From CAZDET01 sp964504335 (GTDB lineage: Bacteria > Bacteroidota > Bacteroidia > Chitinophagales > Saprospiraceae), in NCBI GenBank assembly GCA_964504335.1, contig CAZDET010000018.1, forward strand, positions 1-64,000: 64,000 nt of DNA, written 5' to 3'. The position numbers and the translations under genes are program-made. Under the pieces are notes generated by a model. That model worked only from the letters and a program-made list of their open reading frames with translations, was not told the origin of the DNA and did no database searches. This document shows positions 53,186 to 62,972 of this stretch, piece after piece (position 1 is the stretch's first letter; each line of letters opens with the position of its first letter).

Positions 53186-53237
53186 TATCCTTGGATACAA
53201 ACCTAGCTTCACTCAATTTATGGTAAGTTCACTCAAT
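53186..53237 (-). promoter_or_regulatory. Promoter with direct-repeat operator before the EAD gene
   Basis: On the minus strand, two ATTGAGTGAA copies (53228-53237 and 53208-53217) lie 20 bases, two helical turns, apart. They are followed at once by TAGGTTTG (53198-53205, exact TAnnTTTG), then the palindrome GTATCC-AA-GGATAC (53186-53199) over the likely start site. This is consistent with a regulated promoter; the regulator is unknown. Confidence 0.5.
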
Positions 53238-53365
53238 AGCGTAATGACATTTATCATGGAGAGCCGTGATATTCTGTGCTACCACCTTTCAACAGATAAT
53301 AAAAGCGTGTTTGGAGAAACCCTAATTGTCCTGCATCATAGATACCATTCGGTTATGCGTTGCAA

Positions 53366-54292
53366 CTACCGCTCCAACAACCCCCGATCCCAATTTCCCG
53401 TCTCCGCCGCTGCCACGTAAGTAGATTGGAGGAATTCCATCAGATAAGCCTCTGGATTGCTCGCCTTCCGAACGGCATCGTAGGGCAGAATAAACTCTCC
53501 CAAATCGGCAAGCCAACTCGCTTCGGCCGGTTGGATGGGTTGTTCCTTAAATGCGTCCGGACTCGGATAGCAATACGAATAATAGATGGGCATCGGAGCT
53601 TCTGGAGAACCGGGCCACAGGCCGGCGCTGCTTACTTCGCGGGAGTAGGCCTCCTGCATGACTTCCAAGGGCATATTGGGGACCTGGCCCTGCCAAACCG
53701 GCGCGGTGCGGCCGGAGAAGCGCGTGACGGCGATGTCGAAGGCGCCCCAAAACAGATGCACAGGGCTGCACTTGCCGAGGAAGGCGCTGCGAAATCGCTG
53801 GAAGACGTTGTGGGTGCTGACGGCCACCTGCCAGAAATCGATCACCTTCTGCCGGTCGTAGGGGCGGTCTTCGGTGTCTTCGGCAAACGGGGTGGCATGG
53901 GGCAATTCGTTGGGTGCGGCGTGGATGTCTACTTCCACACCGATGTGTTGGAGGCGATCAAAAAGCGCATCGAAAAAATTGGCCACGCTGCCGGGCTTCA
54001 GCTCTAAGATGGCATCCTCGTGAAAGGTAGAAGAAATGACCAGCCGGTGGTTTTCAAAATCGAATTCGATTTCGAAAATGCCGTCTTGGTAGGGAACACT
54101 TCCGGTGGTAAAGCCACGGGTAGAAAGGTAAAGTGTGGTATGCCAGGAGTGGTTTTGCCACGGCATGTGGTCCATTCGGATTTTACCGACGATTTGCGTC
54201 CATAGGTGGACGGCCTGTTGGGTGCCTTGCCAGCTGGCGTAGTCGAGTTCGGGCCAGGCACTGCTGCAGGAGGGGATGTGGGTAGAAACCAT
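53366..54292 (-). CDS. DUF5996-family protein
   Basis: A 308-residue soluble protein of the DUF5996 family, function unknown. Typical segments: WPELDYASWQGTQQAVHLWT at the N-terminus, MPWQNHSWHTTLYLSTRGFT, and FDIAVTRFSGRTAPVWQGQV. Near the end are YYSYCYPSPDAFKEQPIQPA and EFILPYDAVR followed by EAYLMEFLQSTY. Many His, Trp and Tyr are conserved. No signal peptide. It stands alone with 232 bases before the EAD gene promoter side and 231 bases before the next gene. Confidence 0.8.
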   Translation of the reverse strand: MVSTHIPSCSSAWPELDYASWQGTQQAVHLWTQIVGKIRMDHMPWQNHSWHTTLYLSTRGFTTGSVPYQDGIFEIEFDFENHRLVISSTFHEDAILELKPGSVANFFDALFDRLQHIGVEVDIHAAPNELPHATPFAEDTEDRPYDRQKVIDFWQVAVSTHNVFQRFRSAFLGKCSPVHLFWGAFDIAVTRFSGRTAPVWQGQVPNMPLEVMQEAYSREVSSAGLWPGSPEAPMPIYYSYCYPSPDAFKEQPIQPAEASWLADLGEFILPYDAVRKASNPEAYLMEFLQSTYVAAAETGNWDRGLLER

Positions 54293-54523
54293 AATTAGGA
54301 CGAGGTTGAGGATAAGGTTAAGGTGCGGAAATTTTTGCGATGTAACCTAACGGGAAAGCTTAAAATTGGGGCAGTTTGAAGTGTAGCGTGTGGTGATAAA
54401 GTGAAAATGCCGTATTTATGCCGGTCAACATAGTGTAAACGGTTAAAAAATTGGCAATTTAGCCCCATCAAGGCACCGAAAATTTTCTATCTTATACTAT
54501 CATACGATCAACTTTCACTACAT

Positions 54524-57500
54524 ATGAGACACACCAATTTATGGAGTTTGCTTGTCCTTTCCCTGCTGGTTTTGCCCCTGTTTGGCCAGCAAGAGCAAGC
54601 TTCTCAAGCAACATTTGACGAACAACTATACGAGAGCATCGAGTGGCGCTCGATCGGCCCTTACCGGGGCGGCCGTGCTGCGTCGGTCACCGGCGTGCCG
54701 GGTAAGCCGAATCTCTACTACATGGGTGCTACCGGCGGCGGCGTCTGGCGGACGAAGGACGGCGGGCAGACCTGGGAAAACATTTCCGACGGCCACTTTG
54801 GCGGGTCCATCGGAGCGGTAGCCGTCAGCGAGAGTGACAACAACGTGATTTACGTCGGCGGTGGCGAGGTGACCGTACGGGGTAACGTATCCTACGGCTA
54901 CGGCATGTATAAATCTGTGGATGGCGGCAAAAACTGGCGCCACATCGGACTGAAGAATAGTCGGCACGTGCCGCGCATTCGCATTCACCCACGCAATCCC
55001 GATCTCGTATACGCCGCAGTGCTCGGAGATTTATTTAAGAGCAGCGAGGAGCGCGGTGTATACCGTTCGAAGGACGGTGGAGAGACTTGGGAAAAGATCC
55101 TCTTTGTCAATGCGGACGCCGGTGCCGTAGATTTGGTTATGGACCCTAACAACCCGCGGGTATTGTTTGCCTCTACGTGGCGAGTACGGCGCACGCCGTA
55201 TAGCCTCGAAAGCGGTGGGGAAGGCTCCGGACTCTGGCGCAGTATCGACGGTGGCGACAACTGGGAGGAGATCACTGGAAACGAAGGCTTGCCCGAAGGC
55301 CTCTGGGGCATCAACGGCGTCTCCGTATCGCCGGTAAATAGCAACCGCGTATTTGCCATTATTGAAAATGAAGAGGGCGGCGTCTACCGCTCCGACGACG
55401 GTGGAGAGACCTGGCGGCGCGTCAACGACAGCCGCGCGCTGCGGCAGCGGGCCTGGTACTACTCCCGCATCATTGCGGATACGCAAGACGAGGACATCGT
55501 CTACGTCATGAACGTACGCTACCACAAGAGTACGGATGGCGGCCGTAGTTTCGAAGCGAGCAACGCGCCCCACGGCGACCACCACGACTTGTGGATTGCC
55601 CCCGAGGATAATCAGCGAATGGCCATTGCCGACGATGGTGGTGCCCAGGTATCGTTCGACGGCGGCATGAACTGGTCCACTTACTACAACCAACCAACGG
55701 CCCAGTTTTACCGCGTAACCACCGACAATCACTTCCCTTACCGCATCTACGGAGCACAGCAGGATAATTCCACCGTGCGCATCCTCCACCGCACCGACCG
55801 CGGGACAATCGGCGAACGCGATTGGGAGCCCAGTGCCGGTGGTGAAAGTGCTCACCTGGCCATTGATCCGACCAACAACGACATCGTCTACGGCGGGAGC
55901 TACGGCGGGTTCCTCACCCGCGTCGACCACGAAAACAGCCAGATACAGGCGATTAACGTATGGCCCGACAACCCGATGGGCTACGGTGCTGAGGGTATGA
56001 AGTACCGCTTCCAGTGGAACTTCCCGATTTTCTTTTCGCCCAACGATCCGAAGAAGCTTTACACGGCTTCCAACCACCTGCACGTCAGCATGGACGGCGG
56101 ACAGAGTTGGGAAACCATCTCACCCGACCTGACGCGTGCCGACTCCTCCAAGCTCGTTTCGAGTGGTGGACCCATTACAAAGGACAATACCGGAGTGGAA
56201 TACTACGCTACGATTTTTGCCGCCGCAGAATCGTCCAAAGAGCCGGGATTGCTGTGGACTGGTTCCGATGACGGTTTGATCCACGTCAGCCGCGACGGTG
56301 GGAAGATCTGGGAGGATGTCACCCCTTCCTCCATGCCGGAGTGGATGATGATCAACAGCGTCGATGTCGATCCCTTCCGGGAAGGAGGGGTGTACGTGGC
56401 CGGAACCCGCTACAAGTTGGGTGATTATCAGCCCTATCTCTACCACACGACGGACTACGGAAAGACGTGGAAGAAAATTACCAACGGCATTCCGGAAGAT
56501 GACTTCACGCGCGTCGTGCGCGCCGATCCCGACCGCCAGGGGTTGTTGTATGCCGGTACGGAGTCGGGCATGTACATCAGCTTCGACGATGGGGCCAACT
56601 GGCAGCCCTTCCAGTTGAATCTACCGACGGTTCCGATTACCGATTTAACGATTAAGAACAAAAACCTGATTGCGGCAACCCAAGGCCGGTCGTTCTGGCT
56701 GATCGACGATCTGACACCACTGCACCAACTATCGCCGGAGATGGCCAACGCCGACATGCACTTGTTTAAGCCTATGGATAGCTACCGTATGGGCGGCAGC
56801 CGCGCCGAAAGCAAGACTGCCGGTACGAATCATCCGGGCGGAGTATTGGTCCACTTCTACATGAAGGAAAAGCCGGCCGATAGCGTCGCTGTGGAGCTTT
56901 CGTTTTATGAGGCCGACGGCGATTTGATCCGGACGTATTCCTCTACCGCGAAAGAAAAGAGCGACATGCTGAAGGTAGAATCCGGTGCAAATCTATTTAA
57001 CTGGAACATGCGCTACCCCGACGGTAAGAAATTCGACGGTATGATCTTCTGGGCGGCAGGAGTCAATGGCCCTATGGCCGTGCCCGGCACCTATGAAGTA
57101 CGCCTGAAAGTAGGCGACCAAGAACAAAGCCAGACTTTTGAATTGCTGAAGGATCCACGTTCTAAAGCAACTCAAGAGGATTTGATGGCGCAGTTCGATT
57201 TCATGCAGGAAGTGCTCGACAAAGTGAGCGAGGCGCACCAGGCCATCATCGATTTGCGGGATGTGCGCAAGCAAGTGAAGTCCTTTAACATGCGACTCGA
57301 CAAAGAGCAGCACAGCGACTTGCTCGAAAAAGGGAAGGCCATTGTAAAAACGCTGACCGAAGTGGAGGAAAACCTGTACCAGACTAAGAACCGCTCCGGT
57401 CAGGACCCGCTCAATTATCCGATCAAACTGACGAACAAATTGGCCCACGTCAATTCTCTGACCGGGTACGGCAATTTCCGTCCGACCCAGCAAGCCTACG

Positions 57501-57679
57501 AATTCAAAGACGAAATGATGGCGGCGGTCGACGCTGAACTCGAAAAATTCCGTCAGGTGATGGATACCGAATTACCCGCCTACAACCGGATGGTTCGGGA
57601 TGCAGAGATCGACCTGATTCAGTACAATGCCAGCGCGGAGGAGGACGATGCCATGGAGGGAACCCAGGGTAGAAACTAA
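54524..57679 (+). CDS. Exported VPS10/BNR-repeat propeller protein
   Basis: A 1051-residue protein with a signal peptide (LWSLLVLSLLVLPLFGQ). Residues about 35-740 contain many BNR/sortilin-like repeats: YMGATGGGVWRTKDGGQTWE, MYKSVDGGKNWRHIG, VYRSKDGGETWEKI, LYHTTDYGKTWKKI. They fold as one or two large beta-propellers (VPS10-type). A C-terminal part (about 780-1030) has a beta-sandwich-like section and a helical bundle (LDKVSEAHQAIIDLRDVRKQ). This two-part layout is common in secreted Bacteroidota proteins annotated as glycosyl hydrolase or VPS10 domain proteins; the catalytic role is unproven. There is no T9SS sorting domain. A strong terminator follows. Confidence 0.85.
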   Translation: MRHTNLWSLLVLSLLVLPLFGQQEQASQATFDEQLYESIEWRSIGPYRGGRAASVTGVPGKPNLYYMGATGGGVWRTKDGGQTWENISDGHFGGSIGAVAVSESDNNVIYVGGGEVTVRGNVSYGYGMYKSVDGGKNWRHIGLKNSRHVPRIRIHPRNPDLVYAAVLGDLFKSSEERGVYRSKDGGETWEKILFVNADAGAVDLVMDPNNPRVLFASTWRVRRTPYSLESGGEGSGLWRSIDGGDNWEEITGNEGLPEGLWGINGVSVSPVNSNRVFAIIENEEGGVYRSDDGGETWRRVNDSRALRQRAWYYSRIIADTQDEDIVYVMNVRYHKSTDGGRSFEASNAPHGDHHDLWIAPEDNQRMAIADDGGAQVSFDGGMNWSTYYNQPTAQFYRVTTDNHFPYRIYGAQQDNSTVRILHRTDRGTIGERDWEPSAGGESAHLAIDPTNNDIVYGGSYGGFLTRVDHENSQIQAINVWPDNPMGYGAEGMKYRFQWNFPIFFSPNDPKKLYTASNHLHVSMDGGQSWETISPDLTRADSSKLVSSGGPITKDNTGVEYYATIFAAAESSKEPGLLWTGSDDGLIHVSRDGGKIWEDVTPSSMPEWMMINSVDVDPFREGGVYVAGTRYKLGDYQPYLYHTTDYGKTWKKITNGIPEDDFTRVVRADPDRQGLLYAGTESGMYISFDDGANWQPFQLNLPTVPITDLTIKNKNLIAATQGRSFWLIDDLTPLHQLSPEMANADMHLFKPMDSYRMGGSRAESKTAGTNHPGGVLVHFYMKEKPADSVAVELSFYEADGDLIRTYSSTAKEKSDMLKVESGANLFNWNMRYPDGKKFDGMIFWAAGVNGPMAVPGTYEVRLKVGDQEQSQTFELLKDPRSKATQEDLMAQFDFMQEVLDKVSEAHQAIIDLRDVRKQVKSFNMRLDKEQHSDLLEKGKAIVKTLTEVEENLYQTKNRSGQDPLNYPIKLTNKLAHVNSLTGYGNFRPTQQAYEFKDEMMAAVDAELEKFRQVMDTELPAYNRMVRDAEIDLIQYNASAEEDDAMEGTQGRN

Positions 57680-57707
57680 ATCCGTCCGCAATCTAACGAA
57701 ATCGACA

Positions 57708-57749
57708 GACCCCCGACAGCTACGCTCGTCGGGGGTCTTCGTATTTTTA
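57708..57749 (+). terminator. Terminator after the VPS10-like gene
   Basis: GACCCCCGAC at 57708-57717 pairs perfectly with GTCGGGGGTC at 57728-57737 around a 10-base loop. It is followed by the T-rich TTCGTATTTTTA. The next small gene begins four bases later. Confidence 0.8.
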
Positions 57750-57753
57750 GCGA

Positions 57754-58035
57754 ATGCACGCATTTCCATTGCTCCTTACTATTCTCATCAGCTTGTATGT
57801 GGATCTCTACCTATTCCGCGAATGGCATGGCGGGCAGGTGGGGATGAACCATATCCTGTTGGGGAGCAGTACCCTCCTTGCCGTATTGTTTGCAGGATTT
57901 CGAACAGTTCAGCAACTGCTGCACGGCCCTGCACTGACCGTCACCCGAAGGCAGGGGTACTTATCGGCTCTTTTTTTATTGCTATTTAGCGGCTGTCTCT
58001 TGTCGATGCTTCTTTACCTAATGGCTACAGGGTAA
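57754..58035 (+). CDS. Small membrane protein, unknown
   Basis: A 93-residue hydrophobic protein with about three membrane helices: FPLLLTILISLYVDLYLF, ILLGSSTLLAVLFAGF and LFLLLFSGCLLSMLLYLM. I do not recognise a family. It lies just after a terminator, so it would need its own promoter. Its 3' end overlaps the convergent glycosyltransferase gene by 11 bases. The clean helix pattern argues for a real gene. Confidence 0.5.
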   Translation: MHAFPLLLTILISLYVDLYLFREWHGGQVGMNHILLGSSTLLAVLFAGFRTVQQLLHGPALTVTRRQGYLSALFLLLFSGCLLSMLLYLMATG

Positions 58036-59149
58036 TCCTGACGATTGTCGAGTATATTTCCAATAAGCGTCGTTCTTCACGCTCCCAATTCAGCATTTCG
58101 GCGGCTTTTGCGGTTTTGTCCAGTAGTTCCTGGTATTGATCCGGCGCTGATTTTAGCTCTAGCAATGCCTGAGTAAACGTTTCCGAGTCCAATTCGGCTA
58201 GCATCAGAAAGCAGGCGTACTCTGCCTGTAGCCGGCTGTATTCCGGAAATTCCATTTGCACGGAGGGCAGCCTGTCCTGGATGTAATCGAAGGTCTTGTT
58301 TGCCAGGCTATAATAATAGCTAAGTCCGCGGGCCTCCAGCAGGTTGAGGCCCAACCAGGCTGCCTGGTTGATTTCCGGTAGTCGGCTGGGCGATTGAAAC
58401 CCCCAAAATCGAACGCGGTCGGTAATGCCTAGTTGGCGCACACGGTCTTCCAGGTCGGCTTTGATGTCGCCATCTCCGACTAGCCAAAGGTGGAATGTCT
58501 CAGGCAGTAGCGCCAGGGCATCGATGGCTGTTTCGAGGCCCCGGGCGGCATTGAGCATGCCCTGATACAGGAGAATGTGTGGTTCGGAGGGCTCTCTTGG
58601 CGTTGATGGGAGGCGTCGATGGGGCACATTGCGGACGACTCTGAACGATTTTCCGTATCGCTTAGAAAGCAATTCCGCCAGGGCCGGTCCCACGGTATAG
58701 GCCGCCCGGACCTGGGGAATACACCAGCGGGCCAACTGTTCCCATACGAATTTGATCAGCGGACGATTGACCACCTCCGGAGTTTCCGTGAAGTATTCGT
58801 GCGCATCGTAAATACAGGGGATGCGCCGCAGCCGAGCGGCAATGACTCCTGGCAGAAGCGTGTCCAGATCCACGCTGTTGATGGCATCGGCCCGGTGCCG
58901 AAGCAAGAACAGGAGCAGGCGTAGGTTGTATTCGAGATAAAAAAGTTTACCGCGCTGGAAGTGGCAGGGGAGCCGCCGGGTGTAAAAAGGCAGGCTGACG
59001 ATCGGAGGGCTGTTCGGTCGGTGCCTACCCACGAGCCAGACCTCGAATCCGGCCCGGTACAAGCTGCTGCAAATGCGGTGCATGCGCTGGTCGTGGCTGA
59101 GATCGTTGGTTACGGTGCAAATAATTCGGGTGGGCATAGCGGGGCGCAT
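58025..59149 (-). CDS. Glycosyltransferase family 4-like
   Basis: A GT-B glycosyltransferase of about 374 residues. The N-terminal MPTRIICTVTNDLSHDQRMH is typical, with the acceptor half containing IPCIYDAHEYFTETPEVVN. The donor-binding half has ILLYQGMLNAARGLETAIDA, LPETFHLWLVGDGDIKADLE and RFWGFQSPSRLPEINQAAWLGL with the closing ARGLSYYYSLANKTFDYIQD. I use the ATG at 59149, which overlaps the recQ stop as TAATG; the ATG at 59137 is equally possible. Coupled to recQ, probably by chance of packing. The substrate is unknown. Confidence 0.85.
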   Translation of the reverse strand: MRPAMPTRIICTVTNDLSHDQRMHRICSSLYRAGFEVWLVGRHRPNSPPIVSLPFYTRRLPCHFQRGKLFYLEYNLRLLLFLLRHRADAINSVDLDTLLPGVIAARLRRIPCIYDAHEYFTETPEVVNRPLIKFVWEQLARWCIPQVRAAYTVGPALAELLSKRYGKSFRVVRNVPHRRLPSTPREPSEPHILLYQGMLNAARGLETAIDALALLPETFHLWLVGDGDIKADLEDRVRQLGITDRVRFWGFQSPSRLPEINQAAWLGLNLLEARGLSYYYSLANKTFDYIQDRLPSVQMEFPEYSRLQAEYACFLMLAELDSETFTQALLELKSAPDQYQELLDKTAKAAEMLNWEREERRLLEIYSTIVRITL

Positions 59150-61056
59150 TAACCGTTCCATCGGAGTTGGTCGCCGTCTTGCTCGATGAGTCCTTCGGAG
59201 AGGCACCATTCTACGGCGCGCAGCACCGTGGGCACATGAGCGATGGCAAACTGGTCGGTCAGCTGCGCCATGCTTAGCGGCTGCTGGGCACGTAGTAGCC
59301 GCTCAATCTGGTGGGTATATTGCTCCAAGTCCTGTGGGGTCGCGGGACGTTGCTTCCGAGCCAGGCAGACGTCGCATTGACCACAGCGCGGCGGATCGGC
59401 CTCGCCAAAATAGCGGAGCAGTTGTTGCGACCGACATTCGTCGAGGCTTACATATTGTAACATGGCCTCGATCCGCAACCGCTGGCGTTCCTTCCGCCAT
59501 TTGTACTGAGGTCCGTCAAAGTCGAGATGTTCGGCCGGGATGCGTTCCCGCAAGAACGTTACCTGCGGCTGATCCTTTGCGGGCCGGTAGGCAACGATTT
59601 GCTCCTGGTGCATTAACTGTAGTAGCTGCTGAACGTCCACCTTGGATATTTTGAGGGCATTGGCCAGTTGCCCTTCCCGAAGGCGGACGGGATTGGAGAA
59701 GGCCCCCTGATACGTACGTAAAATAGCTTTCAGTAGTTTATCGCTTTTGGGGTTGCGCAATTGGTAGTCGTACAATTGATCTTTATCGACCCGAACTTGA
59801 AGAGTAGCCGGGATATGAACGGCTTCCGTCATGGTGAGCCAGCCTTCTGATTCGAGGGCCCGGAGGGTATAGTAGGTTTCGAGCCGGTCCAACTGATAGG
59901 TAATACAAAAATCGACTAGGTCGAAATCGTAACTGACGCCTTTTCCGCCGCCCGTTGCTAGTTGCAGATAACTACCAATTGCCCGATAGACTTTTCGAAG
60001 GGCCTCCAAATCGGGATAGGCGAGGTTAAAATCGCGCAACAGCCGATTTTCATCGGCCTCCTGGAAGAGCAGCACGGCATAGGATTTGTTGCCGTCTCGC
60101 CCCGCACGGCCTGCCTCCTGAAAATAGGCCTCGGGGCTATCGGGCAGGTCGAGGTGGATCACCGTGCGTACATCGGGTTTATCGATTCCCATTCCGAAAG
60201 CGTTCGTACTGACCATCACGCGCACTCGCCCGGCAATCCAGGCTTCCTGGCGCTTGGCGCGTTCGTCGGGTTCGAGGCCGGCGTGGTAAAACTGGCTGGA
60301 AATGCCCCAACGCTGAAGTTGCGTGGCCACCTCCTTAGTTTTCCGCCGATTGCGGACGTAGATGATGCTGGTCCCCGCCACGCGATCCAGAATGCGACGC
60401 AGTTGGGGTTCCTTTGCCTCGACCGTTCGAACGACGTAGGCCAGGTTATCGCGTTCGAAACTCTTTTGAAAATGCTGATGACCATCGCGGAATTCCAGTT
60501 TTGCCCGGATGTCTTCCACGACCTCCTGGGTAGCGGTTGCCGTCAGCGCAATGACGGGCACCTGCGGATGCACCTCGCGCACCTCTGCAATATCGAGGTA
60601 GGGCGGCCGGAAGTCGTAGCCCCACTGGCTGATGCAGTGGGCCTCATCAACGGCCAGTAGCCGGAGCGGCATCTTCGGCAGTCGTTCCTGCAGGAGTTCC
60701 GTTTTCAGTCGTTCGGGAGAAAGATAGAGGATGCGCGTATTGCCATAGATGGCATTATCGACCAAGCGATCGATATCCGCACGGTGCATGCCCGAGTAGA
60801 GTGCATCTGCCGCAATCCCACGCTTGCGCAGCTGCTCCACCTGATCCTTCATCAGGGCAATGAGCGGAGATACCACTATCGTAAGCCCCTCCAACGCCAG
60901 GGCAGGCACCTGAAAGCAAATGGATTTGCCGCCACCCGTCGGCAGCAATGCGAGGGTGTCGTGCCCCTCGAGCACGGAGTCGATAATTTCCGCCTGCAAG
61001 GGGCGGAAGGCCTCGTAGCCCCAGTACTGTCGCAGAATCTCAAGTGCGGGCGTCAT
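59149..61056 (-). CDS. recQ: RecQ-family ATP-dependent DNA helicase
   Basis: A 635-residue 3'-5' DNA helicase acting in recombination and repair. Motif I ALLPTGGGKSICFQVP, motif II VDEAHCISQWGYDFRPPY (DEAH with the aromatic-rich loop), IIYVRNRRKTKEVATQLQRW, and motif VI EAGRAGRDGNKSY are intact. The zinc-binding domain shows four Cys in DECRSQQLLRYFGEADPPRC and GQCDVC, and a winged helix follows. There is no HRDC domain; the C-terminus ends with a short helical region (TDQFAIAHVPTVLRAVEWCL). ATG chosen over an in-frame TTG nine bases upstream. The stop overlaps the glycosyltransferase start. Confidence 0.94.
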   Translation of the reverse strand: MTPALEILRQYWGYEAFRPLQAEIIDSVLEGHDTLALLPTGGGKSICFQVPALALEGLTIVVSPLIALMKDQVEQLRKRGIAADALYSGMHRADIDRLVDNAIYGNTRILYLSPERLKTELLQERLPKMPLRLLAVDEAHCISQWGYDFRPPYLDIAEVREVHPQVPVIALTATATQEVVEDIRAKLEFRDGHQHFQKSFERDNLAYVVRTVEAKEPQLRRILDRVAGTSIIYVRNRRKTKEVATQLQRWGISSQFYHAGLEPDERAKRQEAWIAGRVRVMVSTNAFGMGIDKPDVRTVIHLDLPDSPEAYFQEAGRAGRDGNKSYAVLLFQEADENRLLRDFNLAYPDLEALRKVYRAIGSYLQLATGGGKGVSYDFDLVDFCITYQLDRLETYYTLRALESEGWLTMTEAVHIPATLQVRVDKDQLYDYQLRNPKSDKLLKAILRTYQGAFSNPVRLREGQLANALKISKVDVQQLLQLMHQEQIVAYRPAKDQPQVTFLRERIPAEHLDFDGPQYKWRKERQRLRIEAMLQYVSLDECRSQQLLRYFGEADPPRCGQCDVCLARKQRPATPQDLEQYTHQIERLLRAQQPLSMAQLTDQFAIAHVPTVLRAVEWCLSEGLIEQDGDQLRWNG

Positions 61057-61090
61057 GGCGGGCAAAGATAAGGTTCCGGTGCGACTTCAT

Positions 61091-61118
61091 GGTTCTGCGG
61101 TGTGTACATCGCAGAACC
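61091..61118. other. Strong hairpin between fhs and recQ
   Basis: GGTTCTGCG at 61091-61099 and CGCAGAACC at 61110-61118 form a perfect 9-bp stem around a 10-base loop. There is no T-run on either side, so it is not a standard intrinsic terminator. It could stabilise a 3' end or bind a regulator. Confidence 0.5.
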
Positions 61119-61166
61119 GGTTGCAACTGAAAGCGAACAGCAATAAGGATTGAGGTAGTAAGCGTC

Positions 61167-62837
61167 TTAAAACAACCCCGAAATGTTCCCTTCGACATCC
61201 ACGTCGATCCCTTCGGCAGCCGGGACGGAGGGAAGGCCGGGCATTCGCATGATGTTGCCCGTAATGGGGATGAGAAATCCGGCTCCCGCGGCGATTTGTA
61301 TTTCGCGTACAGTGATTTCAAAGTTTTCGGGGCGGCCTAATAATTTAGGATTATCCGACAGGGAGGTTTGGGTCTTGGCAATACAGACCGGTAGTTGATT
61401 GAGATTCAGTTGGTTGATTTTCTTCAGATCCCGTTTGGCCTGCCGGGTGTAGTCAACGGATTTCGCCCCGTAAATTTTGGTCGCTACGGTTTCAATTTTT
61501 TGTTCGACGGACCATTCCCAGTCGTAGAGGGGGCTAAAGGGCTGGCTACTTTGGCTAACAGCCTCTACCACCGCGTGTGCCAGTTCTGTTCCTCCCTCTC
61601 CTCCTTTCGCCCAAATATCTGCCGGTACAGCCTGAACCCCTAACGTGGCACAATGATCTTTCACAAACTGGATCTCCTCGTCTGAATCGGTCGTAAATTG
61701 ATTGATCGCTACCACACAGTTGACGTTGTAGTGGCGCACATTCTCCAGGTGTTTATCCAGGTTGACAATCCCTTTTCGCAAGGCCTCTAAATTGGGGGTA
61801 TTCAAATCGCTCAGTTGGGCACCACCCTGGTATTTTAGGGCTCTGATGGTAGCCACCATGACGATTGCGTTCGGAGATAAGCCGCTGCTTTGACATTTGA
61901 TATTCAAAAACTTTTCGGCCCCCAGGTCGAATCCAAATCCGGCCTCGGTCACTGTATAATCGGCCAGGCTCATACCCAAACGGGTGGCAATGACGGTATT
62001 GGTACCCTGGGCAATATTGCCGAAGGGGCCTCCGTGAATGATGGCCGGATTACCTTCCGTTGTTTGCACCAAATTGGGTTGGATCGCATCTTTGAGCAGG
62101 GCGGTCATTGCCCCCTGGGCATTGAGGTCGCGGGCAAAAATGGGTTGTTTTTCGTAAGTGAACCCTACGAAAATATTCCCTAATCGTTTTTTCAGATCGA
62201 TCAAATCATCGGCCAGACAGAGGATCGCCATAATTTCCGAAGCGGCGGTGATGTCGAAGCCCGTTTCACGGGGCACGCCCATAGAAGTGCCTCCCAACCC
62301 AATGACCGTTTGGCGAAGGGCGCGGTCATTCATATCAATGACGCGTCTCCACAATACCGTGCGGGGATCGATATGCAGGCTGCGTTTTCTACTTTGTAAG
62401 TTATTGTCGATTAGGGCGGCTAATAAGTTGTGGGCTTTCTCCACGGCCGAAAAGTCGCCGGTGAAATGCAAGTTGATATCCTCCATGGGAAGCACCTGAG
62501 AGTATCCTCCTCCGGTGGCCCCTCCCTTGATTCCAAAAACAGGGCCTAAAGACGGTTCCCGCAACACCACGACGGTTTGTTTGCCAATTTTGTTAAGCGC
62601 CTGGGTCAGGCCAATGGAAACGGTGGTTTTGCCCTCTCCGGCAGGAGTGGGAGAGATGGCGGAGACCAGAATCAGATTATTTGACGAAATTTTCTCATAA
62701 TCGATCAGAGACTGAGGAAGTTTTGCTTTGTACTTTCCGTAAAGCTCGAGGTGCTCCTCGGAAATGTTTAATTGCTCGGCAATTTGCTGAATCGGCAAGA
62801 GCTTGATTTGCTGGGCGATCTCGATATCGGTGGGCAT
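61167..62837 (-). CDS. fhs: Formate-tetrahydrofolate ligase
   Basis: A 556-residue enzyme, the usual length, joining formate to tetrahydrofolate with ATP to give 10-formyl-THF for one-carbon metabolism. The phosphate-binding loop is TPAGEGKTTVSIGLTQAL. Other family segments are EPSLGPVFGIKGGATGGGYS, LPMEDINLHFTGDFSAVEKA, GGTSMGVPRETGFDITAASE and DIWAKGGEGGTELAHAVVEA. The ATG at 62837 is chosen; an in-frame start at 62873 adds 12 residues not typical of the family. It stands alone, between recQ and a partial surface-protein gene. Confidence 0.96.
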   Translation of the reverse strand: MPTDIEIAQQIKLLPIQQIAEQLNISEEHLELYGKYKAKLPQSLIDYEKISSNNLILVSAISPTPAGEGKTTVSIGLTQALNKIGKQTVVVLREPSLGPVFGIKGGATGGGYSQVLPMEDINLHFTGDFSAVEKAHNLLAALIDNNLQSRKRSLHIDPRTVLWRRVIDMNDRALRQTVIGLGGTSMGVPRETGFDITAASEIMAILCLADDLIDLKKRLGNIFVGFTYEKQPIFARDLNAQGAMTALLKDAIQPNLVQTTEGNPAIIHGGPFGNIAQGTNTVIATRLGMSLADYTVTEAGFGFDLGAEKFLNIKCQSSGLSPNAIVMVATIRALKYQGGAQLSDLNTPNLEALRKGIVNLDKHLENVRHYNVNCVVAINQFTTDSDEEIQFVKDHCATLGVQAVPADIWAKGGEGGTELAHAVVEAVSQSSQPFSPLYDWEWSVEQKIETVATKIYGAKSVDYTRQAKRDLKKINQLNLNQLPVCIAKTQTSLSDNPKLLGRPENFEITVREIQIAAGAGFLIPITGNIMRMPGLPSVPAAEGIDVDVEGNISGLF

Positions 62838-62972
62838 TGGCTGGGCTTCTTTGGTTAATATCTGCCCGCTCAAAATATTGACAATTTTTGCTACTGCAAA
62901 AAGACGCCCGGAAAATGATGAGACTCGGAGATAGGATATGGTACACAGTAGGATGATATACCCGAAACCTCA

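Noticed and set aside
55031..56083. 350-residue leftward reading frame
   Set aside because: Mirror frame of the BNR/VPS10 repeat gene, Val/Ala-rich and without a motif.
61091..61118. Intrinsic terminator of fhs
   Set aside because: The hairpin is perfect but lacks a T-run in the fhs direction, so I list it only as a hairpin.
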